DNA of 64,000 bases from Stenocarpella maydis. Taxonomy: Eukaryota; Ascomycota; Sordariomycetes; Diaporthales; Diaporthaceae. Location of the stretch: assembly GCA_002270565.1 (NCBI GenBank), contig NQMI01000018.1:186001-250000 (forward strand), read 5' to 3'. Below are positions 38,891 through 51,293 of the stretch, one piece after another. Under the pieces are notes generated by a model that ran no database searches, was not told where the DNA came from, and worked only from the letters and a program-made list of their open reading frames with translations. Made by a program: the position numbers and the translations under genes. The stretch's first letter is position 1. Each line of letters begins with the position of its first letter.

Positions 38891-41449
38891 ATGTCATACG
38901 ACGAACAGGACCAGACGGCCGAGGTGATTGAGGATTACCAGAGCGCCCTCGATGGCTTGACTATGAACTCGCGGTTCGAGATTACGAACTTGACCCAGAT
39001 TGCTAGAGACTTGACCAACTATGCCTTCCCAATCGCAGAAACCCTGGAGCAGCACATTAAGAAAGTAGGTGACACCCGTCCCGAGATCTATGTCGCTTCT
39101 GTGTCCGTCTGTGGGTGCAAGCGGACAGCCCCTTCTAACGACTTTACAATCCCGCCTCCCGACCTTCCCAGCAAAGAGTCGCTCGCTGACACACTGACAG
39201 GTCCCTCCGCAGAGGAAGCTCCCGGCCATGTACGTCCTGGACTCGATCGCCAAGAACATTGGCACCCCCTACACCTTGTTCTTTGGCAAGAATCTGTACT
39301 CCACGTTCATGGACACGTACGCCTCGGTCAACGACAGCACCCGCAGGAAGATGGAGGAGATGCTGAAGACCTGGAAGGAGCCGGTCCCCGGGTCCATTGA
39401 CAAGAACCCCGTCTTCCCGCCCGACGTGGTTCGCCCAATCGAAAATGCTTTGATCAAGGCCCGGACCTCGGCCCTCCATGCCCACCAGGAGCAAATGCGA
39501 ACCCAGCACCAGCTGTTCGGCAGAGGTGGACGACAGGTCGCGCCCCACCGCAACACGCCAACTCCTCCCAATGCTCGCCAGCAGTTCAGCCAGCCCCAAC
39601 CGCCTCATGCTGGTATCAATGGCCACCGGCCGGAATCTGCCCTCGGCCAGCCGGCATACCCTCAGCATCCAGTAAGAACGCCCCCCAACTCGTAATGCTC
39701 CAGAAGCCTCGACTGACCGTCTTTCTAGCCTACCCAGTACCCAGGGTCAACACCGCAGCCGCTCATGTCGACGCCGGCCGCTGCGCCCTTTCAACAACCA
39801 CCCTTTGGTTCCTACGGTGCCCCTGCTGCTCAACCTGGAATAAGCATAGATTCCTTGATTAATGAAATCGAGCAACTCGGCGTTGCCGCCAGAGCTGAAC
39901 TTGGGAGGTCGCCGTATGATACTAGTATACAAACGGAGCTGAAGGCGCTGTTGGATCTGCAGACGGTTCTGAAGACTCGCGGGGCAATGCTGTCGCAAGA
40001 GCAGTTGGTGCCTGTGAAGACTCAAGTAGCTAATCTTGCCGTAAAATACCGGGCCTCAAATGCCCACCAGACTGTCACTCCTACACCCCCCATCCACGGA
40101 ACCCCATTTCATGCCCCTATACAGCATCCGCCTCAACAAGTAGCACCAGTAGCCCCTGCGCCGCCTGCTTCGGCTCCGCCGGGTCCTGTGTCTCTTGACG
40201 CGCTGCTTGGGAAGGGTGCTCTGGCTGCGCTACTGAGCCGCCGGTCTGCCACACCTCAGGCCCCGACGCCTCAACCGCCACCGCAACCGCCGGCCGCTGC
40301 TGTTGCTGCTCTGCGGTCTCCGACTCCTCAGAGGGCCGAGCCGCAGAAGCCGGCCACTCCTGACCCGATGGCATTGTTGGGTGCGCTGCGCGGTGTTGGC
40401 CTGCTGCCACCCACACCACAGCAGTCGGGTGGAACGCCAGTGAGCCGCCCGCCCGGCCCTCCGCCTCAGGGCGCAGCTGCAGCAAACACGGCTCCCGCCA
40501 CAACACATACTCCTGGAGCCGGGGGAGTCTCACTGCCACCGAATCTTGCCAGCATCCTCGCGTCGGCCCGCAGCATTGCGGCATCGTCGACACCGCCGCC
40601 GGTCATCATCACGAGCGGCGACATTAGTCTGACGACGTCTTCGCTGAAACAGTATGTGCCGAGCCTGTGTCACCAGTCTCCTCTGGTGAGCCCCCCGAGG
40701 AACGGTGTTTTCTGACAGCTTACTAGGTTCCGACCACATCTCATCCCCGCCATTTACGAGGCACTAGGCCCTCCATGCACCCAGTGCGGCAGACGATTCA
40801 AGACAGATGAGGAGGGGAGAAGGAAGAAGACGGCCCACATGGACTGGCACTTCCGGGTTCACCAGAGGATCGTAGAAGCAGAGAAGAGAGGTCAGCACCG
40901 AAGCTGGTATGTGGATCAGGCGGTAAGTAGCTGAGAATGCCCCAGCCCGCCCGTGGAAAGACGGGCCAACATGACTGACGTGCCAATCTCAGGACTGGAT
41001 AAAATCCAAGGAGACCGTTGACGACAACCAAGCCGACGCGGACGCGGACGCAGCCAGAGCTGCGGCCGCATCCTCAGCTGCAAAGTCATCCGGCCCCAAG
41101 ATCCAGTACATCCCTGTCCCCGAGGACGGGGACAGCACCAACACCGTCTGCCCAATCTGCCAGGAGAAATTCGTGACCAAGTGGCTGGACGAGGCTCAGG
41201 AGTGGGTGTGGACCGACGCCACGAGGGTGGGCGGCCGGGCGTACCATGCGAGTTGCTATGCAGAGGTGACGAGGGATGGGGGCTACGGCGGAGGCGGCGC
41301 TACGTCGACGCCCGACCCCGTGTTGGGGAAGAGGAAGGCTGAGGTGAGCCCCCTGGTGGAGGGCAGTTCCTCAAATTAACGTTCTGCTAACTCGTAAGCA
41401 GGGTGATTTGGCCAATGCTAGGGCAGGCCGGCTCAAAATGGATGCGTGA
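38891..41449 (+). CDS. pcf11: pre-mRNA cleavage and polyadenylation factor PCF11
   Basis: CF IA subunit that links the RNA polymerase II CTD to 3'-end cleavage and termination. Exons 38891-39064, 39201-39671, 39729-40651, 40727-40922, 40993-41343 and 41402-41449 give 720 aa. The CTD-interaction domain fills residues 1 to about 140, with LPAMYVLDSIAKNIGTPYT and the MLKTWKEPVPGS end. A Pro/Gln/Ala-rich middle carries a predicted helical region (about 240-320). Zinc finger 1 has C540, C543, H560 and H564, following FRPHLIPAIYEALG. The Clp1-binding segment follows, with WYVDQADWI across an intron. Zinc finger 2 uses C641, C644, H673 and C676. I chose the acceptor at 39200 over 39212 because it restores VPPQ before RKLPA, as in related fungi. 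The last exon encodes only 15 residues. Confidence 0.95.
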
Positions 41450-42782
41450 TCCTCCAAGATATGAGGTCCCGTTAGAAGAAATCGGAACGCACCGATCTTC
41501 TCTGGGAGGCCGTCTAGCATTTGACCTGGTATTCAAAAGGGGTTCCATAAGTGGCACTATATCTACTAGGCTGCCAGACCGTACGAAAACAAAGTCTTCG
41601 TAGGCGCACTGGTGACCACTCGCCACGACTGCATCGGGTGACGAAAAACCATGGCTTGAAGTGGGTTAGCGGAGTTTACTGGCGTCCTGGGGAGTGCGCC
41701 GTCTTACATGAAGTGAGGGACAAGCACGTAGCTCATGGTTGGGGCTTTACTTGGAGCGATTGCATCATGGCAAGGAGAGCATCCGTGTGCATTCGAGAGA
41801 TTACCACGACTGTGGCACATTCAAAAGTGTATATTATTAGCTTAAAGCGTCCTTGAGGACGCGACCTGATATGGCTTCTGCTTTATGAGTATTGGCAGAA
41901 GCAAGCCGTCGACATGAGTTAATCTCGTTCATCATCAACTTTATTGACAAGCTCCAGTGGCGACACTTGTCTCCCCGTGATGTGGCCAACGTGAGTTGTA
42001 TGCAACTACCATTAACCAACTGCCCATGACAAGCTCGCACAAAAGGGGACCTCGCTCCGGCCTGTTTATTATGGAATATGTCTCTGCTGGCCTTCGACCA
42101 GGAGCGAATAAACCCCTTGCTATATTCAATCGACGTTCCTACACTTCGAAATAATGTCCTCTGAAGATTCACCCGGGTCTCTAAAGACTGCCCAGGACCT
42201 CAAGACCTTGACATGGCGGAAGTATTCGATCCCAGCCTTGCTGGCTAGCAAACCTTCGTGCCAGGTTGGTTGGTTACCCGGGGGGATGCCACACTGCCAA
42301 TGATACGTGGCATAGACAAACGCTCATGGGGGATGGGATCCCTAGCTGTGAACTCAGACATTTGCCAGAATTGGCAAAATGGGGGTTATGCCTGGATACG
42401 GTTCTGGCCCAGTGGGGGCCCGTTCTGAGGATCATGTGCTGGGGGGGGGGGGAAACCAAAAAAAAACCATACCTCCCCACGTCACCGAACTGGAAGCAGC
42501 CGAATGGGCCCGCCCACAGCAAGCTGGGACGGTCAGGGGGCTGAACTCGAGGTGGCGCATATTTAGTGATGTTCAGAGTTATGAGCAGAGACTATACGTT
42601 TCACCTGGACCTCTTCCAATTGCAAGGGAGGTTGATCTAGGGCCAACAGTGATGTGTAGATGACGCGTTACGCAGAAGAATCATGGTATCGAGGTCGGGG
42701 GCACTGAGCAGGTAAGCAAATAGATAAAAACAAAACCGGTTGTGAGTAGCCATAGCCAAGAGGGCTAGTCAACAGCCTACAG
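41450..42782. other. convergent 3' region, no gene seen
   Basis: About 1.3 kb between PCF11 and the aldo/keto reductase 3' ends. It includes a G11 run followed by A9 near 42442-42470. Short frames have no domain. Confidence 0.55.
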
Positions 42783-43829
42783 CTACTGCAACCCCTCCTC
42801 AAAGCTCTCCAGGGCGCTCTTCCACTCCGCCGTCCCAAAAAGACGCTCGACCCTCTGCACATCATTGATGTCCGCACGCATGGTCCGCGGGTTAGAGGTC
42901 CCATCCAACACAGCCACGTCGCCCCGCAGGGCCATGACGAGCGCATACAGGGCCGCCTGGCGGCTCACGCCCGCCAGGCCGGCGACTGCGCCGACGCTCT
43001 GCTCGTCCTGGAGCAGGGCCGTGGCCCTTAGGACGCCGTAGGCCTGGTACTCGATGCCGTTCTCCCTGCACGTCCTGCGGACGTCGGCGTCGAAGGCGTC
43101 GTCGCCGCTGTCGCGGAACCTGTTCTGCACGATGGCCGGCATGACCGTCGTCCCCGGGCTGGCGCGGCAGAAGCCCACGAGGTGGCGGAGGTCCTCGTCG
43201 CCCAGGTTGCTGATGCCGAGGCGGCGGACGCGGTGGGGCACGTAGGACGAGAGGGCGGCCCAGACCGTCTCGGTGTCCTTGCGCGCTGGGTACGGGGTGT
43301 GCAGGATGACGGCGTCGAGGTACGTGGCGCCGGGGCTCGGTGTGAAGGTGAAGCACCTTAGGGATGAGGCCAGCGAGCTGCAGACCTGCTCGGCCAGCGA
43401 GGTGGCAGGGTCGTAGGGGCAGCCACTGGGGATACTGGTTTTCTGCGGGCAAGTCAATCCTTGATATTCGGCGCCTATCCCGTTGGCTTCCGCCACTGCC
43501 TTGATGGTCTGGTCGTGGGCAGGTGTGAACGTAGTCTGGATCTGTAATGAGTCGTCAGTGATAGCCCTTGTGAGAGCTGCTGTGGAAAGTCTCGTGCCAG
43601 GGGAAAGACGAGAGTATAATGGGAACAGGGAAGTCCTTACAAAGACTTCTTTCCGTGACACCACACCATCTTGGATGGCTCGTCGAAGACCAGAACCCAC
43701 CAGGGCTTCCTCGTAGTTCGCGGGCTGGGCCGAGGTGGCAATTGCCCTGAAGCCCCCTTCCAACGCACTATAAACCAGCTTGTCGGTCTTCTCCTTTTTC
43801 CAGGCTGTGCCGTAGATGAGTCTCCCCAT
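42783..43829 (-). CDS. aldo/keto reductase-family protein with altered catalytic residues
   Basis: Two minus-strand exons, 43829-43641 and 43541-42783, with a 99-nt intron, give 315 aa. The fold is recognisable as an NAD(P)-dependent AKR TIM barrel: MGRLIYGTAW start, DAVILHTPYP (H144), VRRLGISNLGDEDLRHL, AIVQNRF and GIEYQAYGVL. In the fungal subfamily, IDTA-QP-x-HY and QTKFTP are expected. Here the Asp position is Ala31 (AIATSAQPANY, with Tyr39 kept) and the Lys position is Thr67 (IQTTFTP). Thus two of the Asp-Tyr-Lys-His tetrad appear replaced. It may be a pseudoenzyme or use altered chemistry; the alignment is from memory of the family. It is divergently placed from the Gfo/Idh oxidoreductase. 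Upstream codons are in frame but have no ATG, so 43829 is the start. Confidence 0.88.
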   Translation of the reverse strand: MGRLIYGTAWKKEKTDKLVYSALEGGFRAIATSAQPANYEEALVGSGLRRAIQDGVVSRKEVFVRTSLFPLYSRLSPGTRLSTAALTRAITDDSLQIQTTFTPAHDQTIKAVAEANGIGAEYQGLTCPQKTSIPSGCPYDPATSLAEQVCSSLASSLRCFTFTPSPGATYLDAVILHTPYPARKDTETVWAALSSYVPHRVRRLGISNLGDEDLRHLVGFCRASPGTTVMPAIVQNRFRDSGDDAFDADVRRTCRENGIEYQAYGVLRATALLQDEQSVGAVAGLAGVSRQAALYALVMALRGDVAVLDGTSNPRTMRADINDVQRVERLFGTAEWKSALESFEEGLQ

Positions 43830-44999
43830 GATCTTCGCCAATGCTTGATGTTCAGGTAGTGATCCTAGCCTTGTGCTGTCTGATCACAGCAGAGCAGGTC
43901 TGGTGACCATGGGAGATAGTAATGTTAGTTGGTGTAGTCGGCGATGGCTGCTTTCGAATGGCTACTCACATACAGCCATCAATAACGGCGACAAGAAGAT
44001 AACAACCAAGGCTCTCTCATTCTTCTCTGCCGAACGAAACTAGTAACAAGAAGAGATTCGTCCGTCACATGTACAGAGGGGCCCGGCCGAACCATGGGCC
44101 CCTCTTCGTGCTTCCCGAACGGGGGCATCTTTCCGCTCCCTTTCATGGCTGGGCTGGCTCAACTTCGACGCTGCAGACTTGGACACTTGCATGCGTGGGC
44201 TGGTATCTTCAGGATTGTAGATCGGCATTCCGGTCTTTCCCATCCCCAGACAGCGTCAGACCCTGCAGGGATTGTGAGCGCGTGGACGGGCTCTCGAGTA
44301 TGCCATCTTGAGCAAGAGCAGAAGCAAGCCCACAGATATGCATGGTATGCGTCGTGTATTCCGCGCGGAATGCATCCGAAAAGAAGCAAGGAAGAGGCGG
44401 TCTGTCTGCGACAAGACCTCCAGCTACCTACCCCATTCAGGACGCAGGAGCTGACTGGCGAGGAAGACCAGATATGCAGGGGGAGAAAAACAAAATAAGA
44501 GAGACTTTTGGTACACCACGGGACATTCACAGTCTTGCGTCTGGAAAGAAAAGCAGTCCATTGTAGAGCAATTGCTTGTACATGGAGCCAGAAGTTTTGA
44601 CCGTCTCGCCGTCGGCAGCCAGGGAGGCAACGTGATGGAGAGGCACAGCCTTCTGGGTGCCTCTTGTCAATTGGGTCATGGCCTATGAGGTCGATACTGG
44701 TATCTATGATTCGCTCGTGTTAGTGTCGTGTGGGTGTAGGGTGCACATGTGGAGGGGCAAGCTCCGCAGTTGAGAGGGGGGCATACGCTGCAGATGTACT
44801 CCGTAGTGCGGAGAAGACATCTCCACATCGTCATCAAGCTGCAGCTTCCAGGCAGAGCAGGAGACCCCGCGCTTCCTCTTTTTCGTTGAAGCTGTCGACC
44901 CTTTTTGAAGCCCAACAGCATCTTTGTGCAGTTCTTCTTGCCAGGCAGACCGCCAACTCCCTGCTTCCACTCAAGTCACACGATAACACGTCATTCAAG
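43830..44999. other. shared divergent promoter of two oxidoreductase genes
   Basis: The 1.17 kb separates the AKR (minus) from the Gfo/Idh gene (plus). No gene is seen; frames such as 44094-44498 are chance. No clear shared operator could be picked out by eye. Confidence 0.55.
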
Positions 45000-46439
45000 A
45001 TGGCTCCCTACAATGTCAAATGGGGCATCATGGCCACCGGTGGCATAGCAACCAGTTAAGCTCACCCCACACCGACCACTGCTCAACACGTGCAGGCCTG
45101 CACTTGCAAGCATGTGCAGACGGCATCATATACTATGTGTAAGCAAGACGAGAGAGACGCCGGCTGACATTGTCCCACGCGCGCCCGCCAGCCTTCGTCA
45201 AGGACCTGCTCAACGACCCCAAGACCCGTGACGTGCACGACGTCACCCACGAGGTTGTCGCCGCAGCTTCTTCCTCGTCCAAGTCGCGAGCCGAAGCCTT
45301 CTTCAAGGACTGTGGCGTACCAGGGTCCCCCAAAGCCTACGGCTCGTATGCCGAGCTGGTGGCCGACCCAGATGTGCAGATCGTCTACGTCGCCACACCC
45401 CACAGTCACCACTTCCAGAACGCCATGCTCGCCCTCGAGGCCGGCAAGAACGTGCTCTGTGAGAAGGCCTTGACCGTGAATGCCTCACAGGCCAAGAAGC
45501 TGGTTGCCAAGGCCAAGGAGAAGAACCTATTCTTCATGGAGGCCGTCTGGACGCGTTACTTCCCCCTAAGCATCAAGATCCGGGAGCTGATCACGTCAGG
45601 GGAGATTGGGACCGTCTACCGTGTCATTGGTGAGTTTTGAAGTGATTGCATAGTTTTCACTATTGGGCGCCTGTCATGCAGTCTTCTCGAGTCTTGTGGT
45701 AACCCCTTGCCGACCGTCTGAACGTGCGGGCTGACGGCTCATGCGATGCGCCCACCTCGCCGCAGCCGACAACTCGTTTAACGCCAGCAAGCCAGACGGC
45801 TCGCTGGTATTTGACGACTCCCACCGCATGGTCAACACGAACCTGGCTGGCGGCGCACTACTCGACCTGGGCATCTACTCCCTGACCTGGCTGTTCCAGA
45901 CTGTGTACCACCTGCAAGAGGACAAGGAAGTCCCCAACGTGGTGGCCAGCATGAACAAGTACCGCACCGGCGCCGACGACAACACCACCCTCGTCCTGGC
46001 TTTCCCGCAGCACAAGCAGATGGGCATCGCGACCACCGCGCTGAGGGCGGCGTCCGACATTGACGGGCAGGGAACGGCGGGACCGCCCATAAAGATCCAG
46101 GGGTCCGAGGGTGAGATCCAGGTCGCGGGCCCGGCCTACCGCCCCCTGCAGTACAGGGTCATCAGGAAGGCCCAGCCCGGCAAGGTTGAGGTTGTCGACT
46201 GCCCGATCCCCCAGGACAAGGCGAGGAACTGGGGACATGGCATGTTCTGGGAGGCCGACGAGTGCGCGCGGTGTCTCCGGGACGGAAAGCTCGAGAGCGC
46301 CACGCTGCCCTGGCAGGAATCCGTGGCTATCATGCAAGTCATGGAGGAGGCCTTGAAGCAAGGGGGCGTCGAGTACCCGGCGCTCATTACCTCGGACGTA
46401 TTCGACCCAAAGAGCCCCCTGAACACGGGCAACCAGTAG
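45000..46439 (+). CDS. Gfo/Idh/MocA-family oxidoreductase (dihydrodiol / D-xylose dehydrogenase-like)
   Basis: Exons 45000-45054, 45192-45629 and 45766-46439 give 388 aa, the usual size for dimeric dihydrodiol dehydrogenase / NADP D-xylose 1-dehydrogenase homologues. The N-terminal Rossmann strand KWGIMATGGIAT is followed across the first intron by FVKDLL. VYVATPHSHHF leads to the family motif CEKALTVNASQA with K110 (the EKP-type lysine). MEAVWTRYFP, LLDLGIYSL and a C-terminal ESVAIMQVMEEA helix also fit. It is probably cytosolic and NADP-dependent; the substrate is not determinable. The first donor is GTTAAG, which puts a stop codon directly after the exon if the intron is retained. It was kept because the spliced frame fits the family. 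Its neighbour on the other side of the promoter is an AKR-like gene. Confidence 0.92.
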
Positions 46440-47734
46440 GGCGGACACTTCGTCATCAGAGGTTCGTCGTGTCGACAAACAGCTGGGGCAGTGGGCTGGG
46501 GGATTCCCAGCCGGAGCATGGTGTAGGAGAGGCCAGGGAGGGGGGGGGCTTTCGACATAGATTGAATGAACCACGAACGTGCACGTGCACGGCGCGTACG
46601 CTTTCCAAACGAAGCAGATCAACCTGCCCGTGTTTCAGCCCTGCCGTTAGGCTCAGGCGGCATGACAGAACCTGAATCAAGAGGAAACGTCCAGGCATAT
46701 AAGATACAATGATAATAACATTGACGAACGGTTCGAGACGGGCTGCCGGCACATCGGTGAGGAATCTTGTGAACCAGGACATGTCCAACTTGTAATGCAG
46801 CCCCCGGATCATCAGCCACAGCAGAAGGGCCCTCGAGACAAGTTTCGACTGATGACGCCGACAAGGCCTGGGATATGGACAAGGATTGCTGGCATTATGA
46901 TGATGTACATGGTTTCTCGCAGTTCATGGACCTCGGAGAATAAACCCAACGGCAGAGGCGAGCAGATCGATGGATTGAGGGGAGCTCAGGGCTCGACAAA
47001 CTGCCCCCAAAATAAACCGAAAAAAAGGTTCCGCAGCTCGAATCCCGGCTCATTTTGATATATCCACGCCGGCCCAGACAACACAACCATGGACGCCCCC
47101 CNAAAAAAAACCCCCCCACGCGCGCGCATGCGACACACGCACATCCTGCCAAGGTGCGACAGAGGTGCAACCAACGTACAGCCTCGGTACGACGACGCAC
47201 AAGGCCCTTCTCTATCGCCCGATCGATCAATTGATTGTCTCTGCAAGATCCACGCCAAACAAACGACACAGTAGGTCGTGCCGAGAAAAATTGTCTCGGG
47301 CAGCTGCACCTGCACAGGGCTCGCCCTCGCAGACCGTTGAGCCTCAATCCGACGACACACGGCCTGCTGCTTCTGCTTCTGCTTCTGCTGCTTCTTCTTG
47401 TCCTTGTGCTGCTGTCTTGTCTTGCCTCGTGCGTCTGTAGTGTGCCCGGATACGTATCCGTGTGCAACCAAGTCCTCTGTTCCACCCCCTACACGTCAGT
47501 GTATCCCCACGGGCAGGCGTACACGAAGATCAACCTCTCAGCCGCAGCTACACGTGTAGAGAGCGAGCGGCCACCTACACCCGCACGCAGGCGCGCCCCC
47601 CCCCCCAAATCTTGATTCTACGAGATCATCTCACAAGCGGGCGGGCCAAGGGGACTGGCCAACAAGCATCGACAGAGTGGTATTCTGTAATAAAACTCCG
47701 AGGGCTGCGCAGCTACTGTGGTTAAGGGCGTAAT
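46440..47734. other. intergenic; contains one undetermined base
   Basis: About 1.3 kb between the Gfo/Idh gene and the transposon relic. It has a GCTTCT-rich run near 47365-47400, and an N at 47102 inside a C-run/A-run junction, so the local length is uncertain. The minus-strand frames here are low-complexity. Confidence 0.55.
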
Positions 47735-49192
47735 TAAAACCCCCCTGTTTTGTACCTCTGTGCCCCCTGCATTCCGCACCATACTAATTTTGGTGTAGAC
47801 CTATGTTTCTGCCCCACCCACGGAAACGCAATTTTTTCTCTTCAGCATGCAAACAGATTATTTCAACTAAACAGACTAAACGTTCTCTCTGCATACTATT
47901 GCTACGCCTTGCTACACACACAATGGCCCAACCGAAGGGTGTTTCGACCAGACAGCTTATCCCTAATGATAAGAAGCTTATCCGGAACCTCTACTTTAAG
48001 GGCAGACTCTCTTAAACTGAGATCTTCCACCACCTTAAGAAGCGATTTATATCGTCTCAGATTCATTATGCTATTCGCTCGAAAGATGATGATATCCACT
48101 GGGATGCCTGTAGTAAGCTTCCTATCCTTACTGCTAAGTAAGTTACTGACCTTATCAGGTATGTTAGCAGCTCGAAGATTACCCATCGGCTTACATGGGC
48201 CGCCCTAGCTGCCTCCTCCTTTGCAATAATGGGTATTCAAGTTGGTCTATATTATATTCGCTTAATACTTTGTTGCCTCAGCTATAAACGCTATATTGCC
48301 CGAAGAAAGCCCCCTATCTCTGAGGAAAACAGACAAGCCTGACTGGCCTGGGCACACGCCCACGAGCACTAGACCCCTGAGCAGTGGGCATGAGTCCTCT
48401 AGACTGATAAGACCTGGGTGACTGGCGGTCCCTATTGCAAGCAGTATGTCATACATAAGGCAGATGAGATCTAGGATAAGACCTGCATTATTGCCTGCTA
48501 GCAGAAGAAGGGGGGCTAGATGTTCTGGGCCTGCTTCTCAGGCATTCCGGGTAGGCAGAAGGGACTATGCTTATCCTGGGAGAAGGAATAGGAGTCAATC
48601 AATAAGGAGACTTATCACCAACACACTATTCCTCTTATTAATAGTTAGGTCAGACTATGCAGACAAGAAACGGGTATAGAGCTAATCCTTATGCAAGATA
48701 GCACCAGTAGCCATTCGGCTCATAGGATAATTAAGGATCTATATAAACATAGTATCATTATAATATAGTAGCTAGCATTTAGCCCTAACCTCAACCCTAT
48801 TAAAATAATCTAGTGCTAGATAAAGGATTATATTAAGCAAAAGTATGGTTACGTGAACCAATCATTATATAATTAACTTCATTAGTAGGTATGAGAAGCA
48901 TGGGAATCAATTGATAAGGAATATATTGGGTATCTGCTAGCTAGTATGCTAAAATGCTATAAAGACGTAATCTGAGCAGAAGAGCGTTTCATGCCCTGGT
49001 AGGCAGAAGCACCAAAACACTAAGGGAAATAGTCAGAATAGTCAGAATGGTTGAAATTCGAGTACTAAACAGTACCTAATCGAGCAACTACTGCCTGAAG
49101 AAGTCTAGTGAGCTTGGCGCTATGAAACTTGGTACGTAATAAGAAGGGATCGACAGTGTGGGTCTCCCGAGTGACCTGGAAGGGAGGTTTTA
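47735..49192 (+). mobile_element. RIP-degraded Tc1/mariner-like DNA transposon
   Basis: The interior is a transposase pseudogene of the Tc1/mariner type. Boundaries are tentative. A near-perfect inverted pair, taaaacccccct at 47735-47746 and its mirror at 49181-49192 (11 of 12 bases), could be the terminal repeats including a TA target duplication. An alternative inner pair is at 47745-47758 and 49060-49072 (12 of 14 with one gap). The segment is AT-richer than its flanks and rich in TA, as expected of repeat-induced point mutation. Confidence 0.7.
47923..49023 (+). pseudogene. Tc1/mariner transposase pseudogene, multiple in-frame stops
   Basis: Begins with ATG and MAQPKGVSTRQLIPNDKK, then stops within 31 codons. 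Conceptual reading through the stops shows an HTH-type N-terminus, YIARRKPPISEENRQA, a TDKTWVTGG block around the first catalytic Asp (near 48399), GMFWACFSG-like sequence, MQDS (second Asp, near 48690) and SPNLNPIK at 48781-48804. In active relatives the last block is SPDLNPIE, so the third acidic residue has been lost as well. Most stops are TAG in place of Trp or Gln codons, as expected from CpA to TpA transitions on either strand. It is inactive. No intact copy is in the window. Confidence 0.9.
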
Positions 49193-50015
49193 TTTCCAGG
49201 GCTAACCATAGTACTGGTTCGGTCGGGTAGCACCACAGCTGGGGCCTGCTGGCTGACCACCTCGCCTCGGTACTCGCTGGGTACCGGGACCGTCACTATT
49301 AGTGTACTCTTTCTGTTCTTGTACACTACACAAGAGCAGCGAGCGGCAGGGGTGCACCCACCAGCATCGACTCGACTCGCGTCGAACACACTCCAAACAA
49401 GCTCCTGTACCCTCGAGTGACAGCGCGTGACAGGGGCTCAGGTGCTCAACGCACAGCCAAGGACACACAGACACACAGACGCTCAACGGGCGGCAGGCCG
49501 TGTTCCACCATCAGCACTACACTACACTACATACCTGCTGCCGTGCCCTGTTCCGCAGGCGTTCTTCCTGTCTTCCCACCTGCCCTGCCCGGTTCCGGCC
49601 CAACGGTCTTGAGAAACGACATGCGCACTAGAGTGTGATCTGGGGTCGGACCGTGCTGAACCTTATCTGGACCTGTCCGCTGGAACCTGCCCAATCCGAG
49701 GCTTTAGATCCGGGATCACCTCGCCTGCAACGGTCCCCGCTTGCATATCGGACCACATCCAGCATTCCTGCCCGCACCACACACGCACGCTCATACACAC
49801 TACTTGTTACGTGCACACACACCAGTTTCCCGACGAATCCAGGCGGCGCAGACACTGACCAGGTCGTCTGGTGTTCTGCCTGGGGCCCAAGAAAGAGCCC
49901 GCTCGAACTGGCATCAGCCTGAGGCAGCTCCCCGCTCCACCAACCAGCGCCCCTGCATTCGCCCCACGGCCGGAATTGCAGCGTGTGTCCTGCAGCGTCC
50001 ATCCAGAGCACGGCC
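49193..50015. other. intergenic, TRM9 promoter side
   Basis: About 820 bp of GC-rich DNA with no supported gene between the transposon relic and TRM9. Short CACA-rich runs occur near 49465-49485 and 49775-49825. Confidence 0.55.
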
Positions 50016-51293
50016 ATGGTGCTGGCGTCCCCCCCCGCGGCGAGGCCATCGCAGCCCGGCGGCGGCGACGGGCTAGCAGAGGCTTACGAGGAGTCCCATG
50101 TCCACGGCGTGTACGAGGCCATCGCCTCGCATTTCAGCGCGACGCGACACAGGCCGTGGCCTTTTGTGTCGTCCTTTCTGGCATCGCGTCCACCGGGCTC
50201 AGTTGGCCTGGACATTGGTTGCGGGAATGGCAAGAACATGGGCGTCAACAGGGATGTCGTCATGCTCGGCTGCGACAGGAGTGCTGCCCTAGTGGCCCTC
50301 GCCAGGGACTCGATGTGCACCGCACGCTATCGCAAGCAGCAGCAGCAGCAGCAGGGTCATGGCAGGCTGGCAGGCTGCGAGGCAAGCCCAGCACCCCCAA
50401 CTCAGGGGCGCGTCATAGCAGGCGCGGACACCGTCGTGGCCGACAGCCTCGTCCTTCCCTTCAGGGAGGCTAGCGCCGACTTTGTCATCTGCATCGCAGT
50501 GATCCACCACCTGTCCACCAGGGAGAGGCGGGTAGACGCCATCAGGCAGCTCCTGCGGTGCGTGAGGCGGGGACAATGCCACGGCGCGCCGGCAGGGGGG
50601 ACATCCCAGCCGCATGATGGGAATGATGCTGCAGACGTCGCTACAGGCGCCGGGGGTGCGCAGGGCTCTAGTCGCGGCTCAGGCCAAGTACTCGTGTACG
50701 TCTGGGCGCTGGAGCAGAGCGGCAGCAGGAGGGGGTGGGCCGAAGGTGGCGAGCAGGACCTCCTGGTCCCTTGGGTGATGAAGGCACCCCAGCAGAAGAA
50801 GAAGCCAAGGCCAAAGGGCCAGAAGAAGCAGGGACAGTGGCAGAAGCAATCCGAGGGCGGTGACGCGGCAGCAGAAGCAAAGACGCAGCGTGTGGACAGC
50901 TCAACAGATGAACGTCGCGGGGCAAGCGGCGGTGAAGGAGGCGACAGCACTTTGGATGGCGGGCGGCAGCAGCAGCAGCAGCAACAGCAACAGCAGCAGC
51001 AGCTGCTGCAGCAACAGCATTGCCAGCGACAACAGCAGCGACCAGAGACGCAGGACGAAGCCGTTGCAGCCGACGCTACTGCAGATCCGGGCACAGCTGA
51101 CAACGACGTGGCCGACGGGAACGCGCAGGAAGCAGCAGCCCACACCGACAAGACTTTCCATCGGTATTACCACCTCTACAAAAAGGGCGAGTTGGAGGAA
51201 GAGGTCATCGCGGCAGGGGGGTCGGTCATGAGCAGTGGCTACGAGCGAGACAATTGGTGGGTCATTGCAGGGCGACCCAACCAGAACATCTGA
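50016..51293 (+). CDS. trm9: tRNA (carboxymethyluridine34-5-O)-methyltransferase TRM9
   Basis: Methylates the carboxymethyl group at wobble uridine of certain tRNAs to form mcm5U, normally together with Trm112. It is a single exon of 425 aa, much longer than yeast Trm9 (279 aa). The N-terminus has VHGVYEAIASHFSATRHRPWP. The SAM-binding motif LDIGCGNGKN is at 65-74, the acidic strand end is GCDRS at 85-89, VADSLVLPFR at 141-150 is motif III-like, and AVIHHLST at 161-168 is typical. VYVWALEQ follows at 228-235. The C-terminus keeps FHRYYHLYKKGELEEE and DNWWV. Length is added by polyQ (108-113 and a longer run near 318-329) and a Lys/Gln/Gly/Ala-rich loop (about 255-380). The ATG at 50016 was preferred; in-frame codons upstream have no ATG. 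Confidence 0.95.
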   Translation: MVLASPPAARPSQPGGGDGLAEAYEESHVHGVYEAIASHFSATRHRPWPFVSSFLASRPPGSVGLDIGCGNGKNMGVNRDVVMLGCDRSAALVALARDSMCTARYRKQQQQQQGHGRLAGCEASPAPPTQGRVIAGADTVVADSLVLPFREASADFVICIAVIHHLSTRERRVDAIRQLLRCVRRGQCHGAPAGGTSQPHDGNDAADVATGAGGAQGSSRGSGQVLVYVWALEQSGSRRGWAEGGEQDLLVPWVMKAPQQKKKPRPKGQKKQGQWQKQSEGGDAAAEAKTQRVDSSTDERRGASGGEGGDSTLDGGRQQQQQQQQQQQQLLQQQHCQRQQQRPETQDEAVAADATADPGTADNDVADGNAQEAAAHTDKTFHRYYHLYKKGELEEEVIAAGGSVMSSGYERDNWWVIAGRPNQNI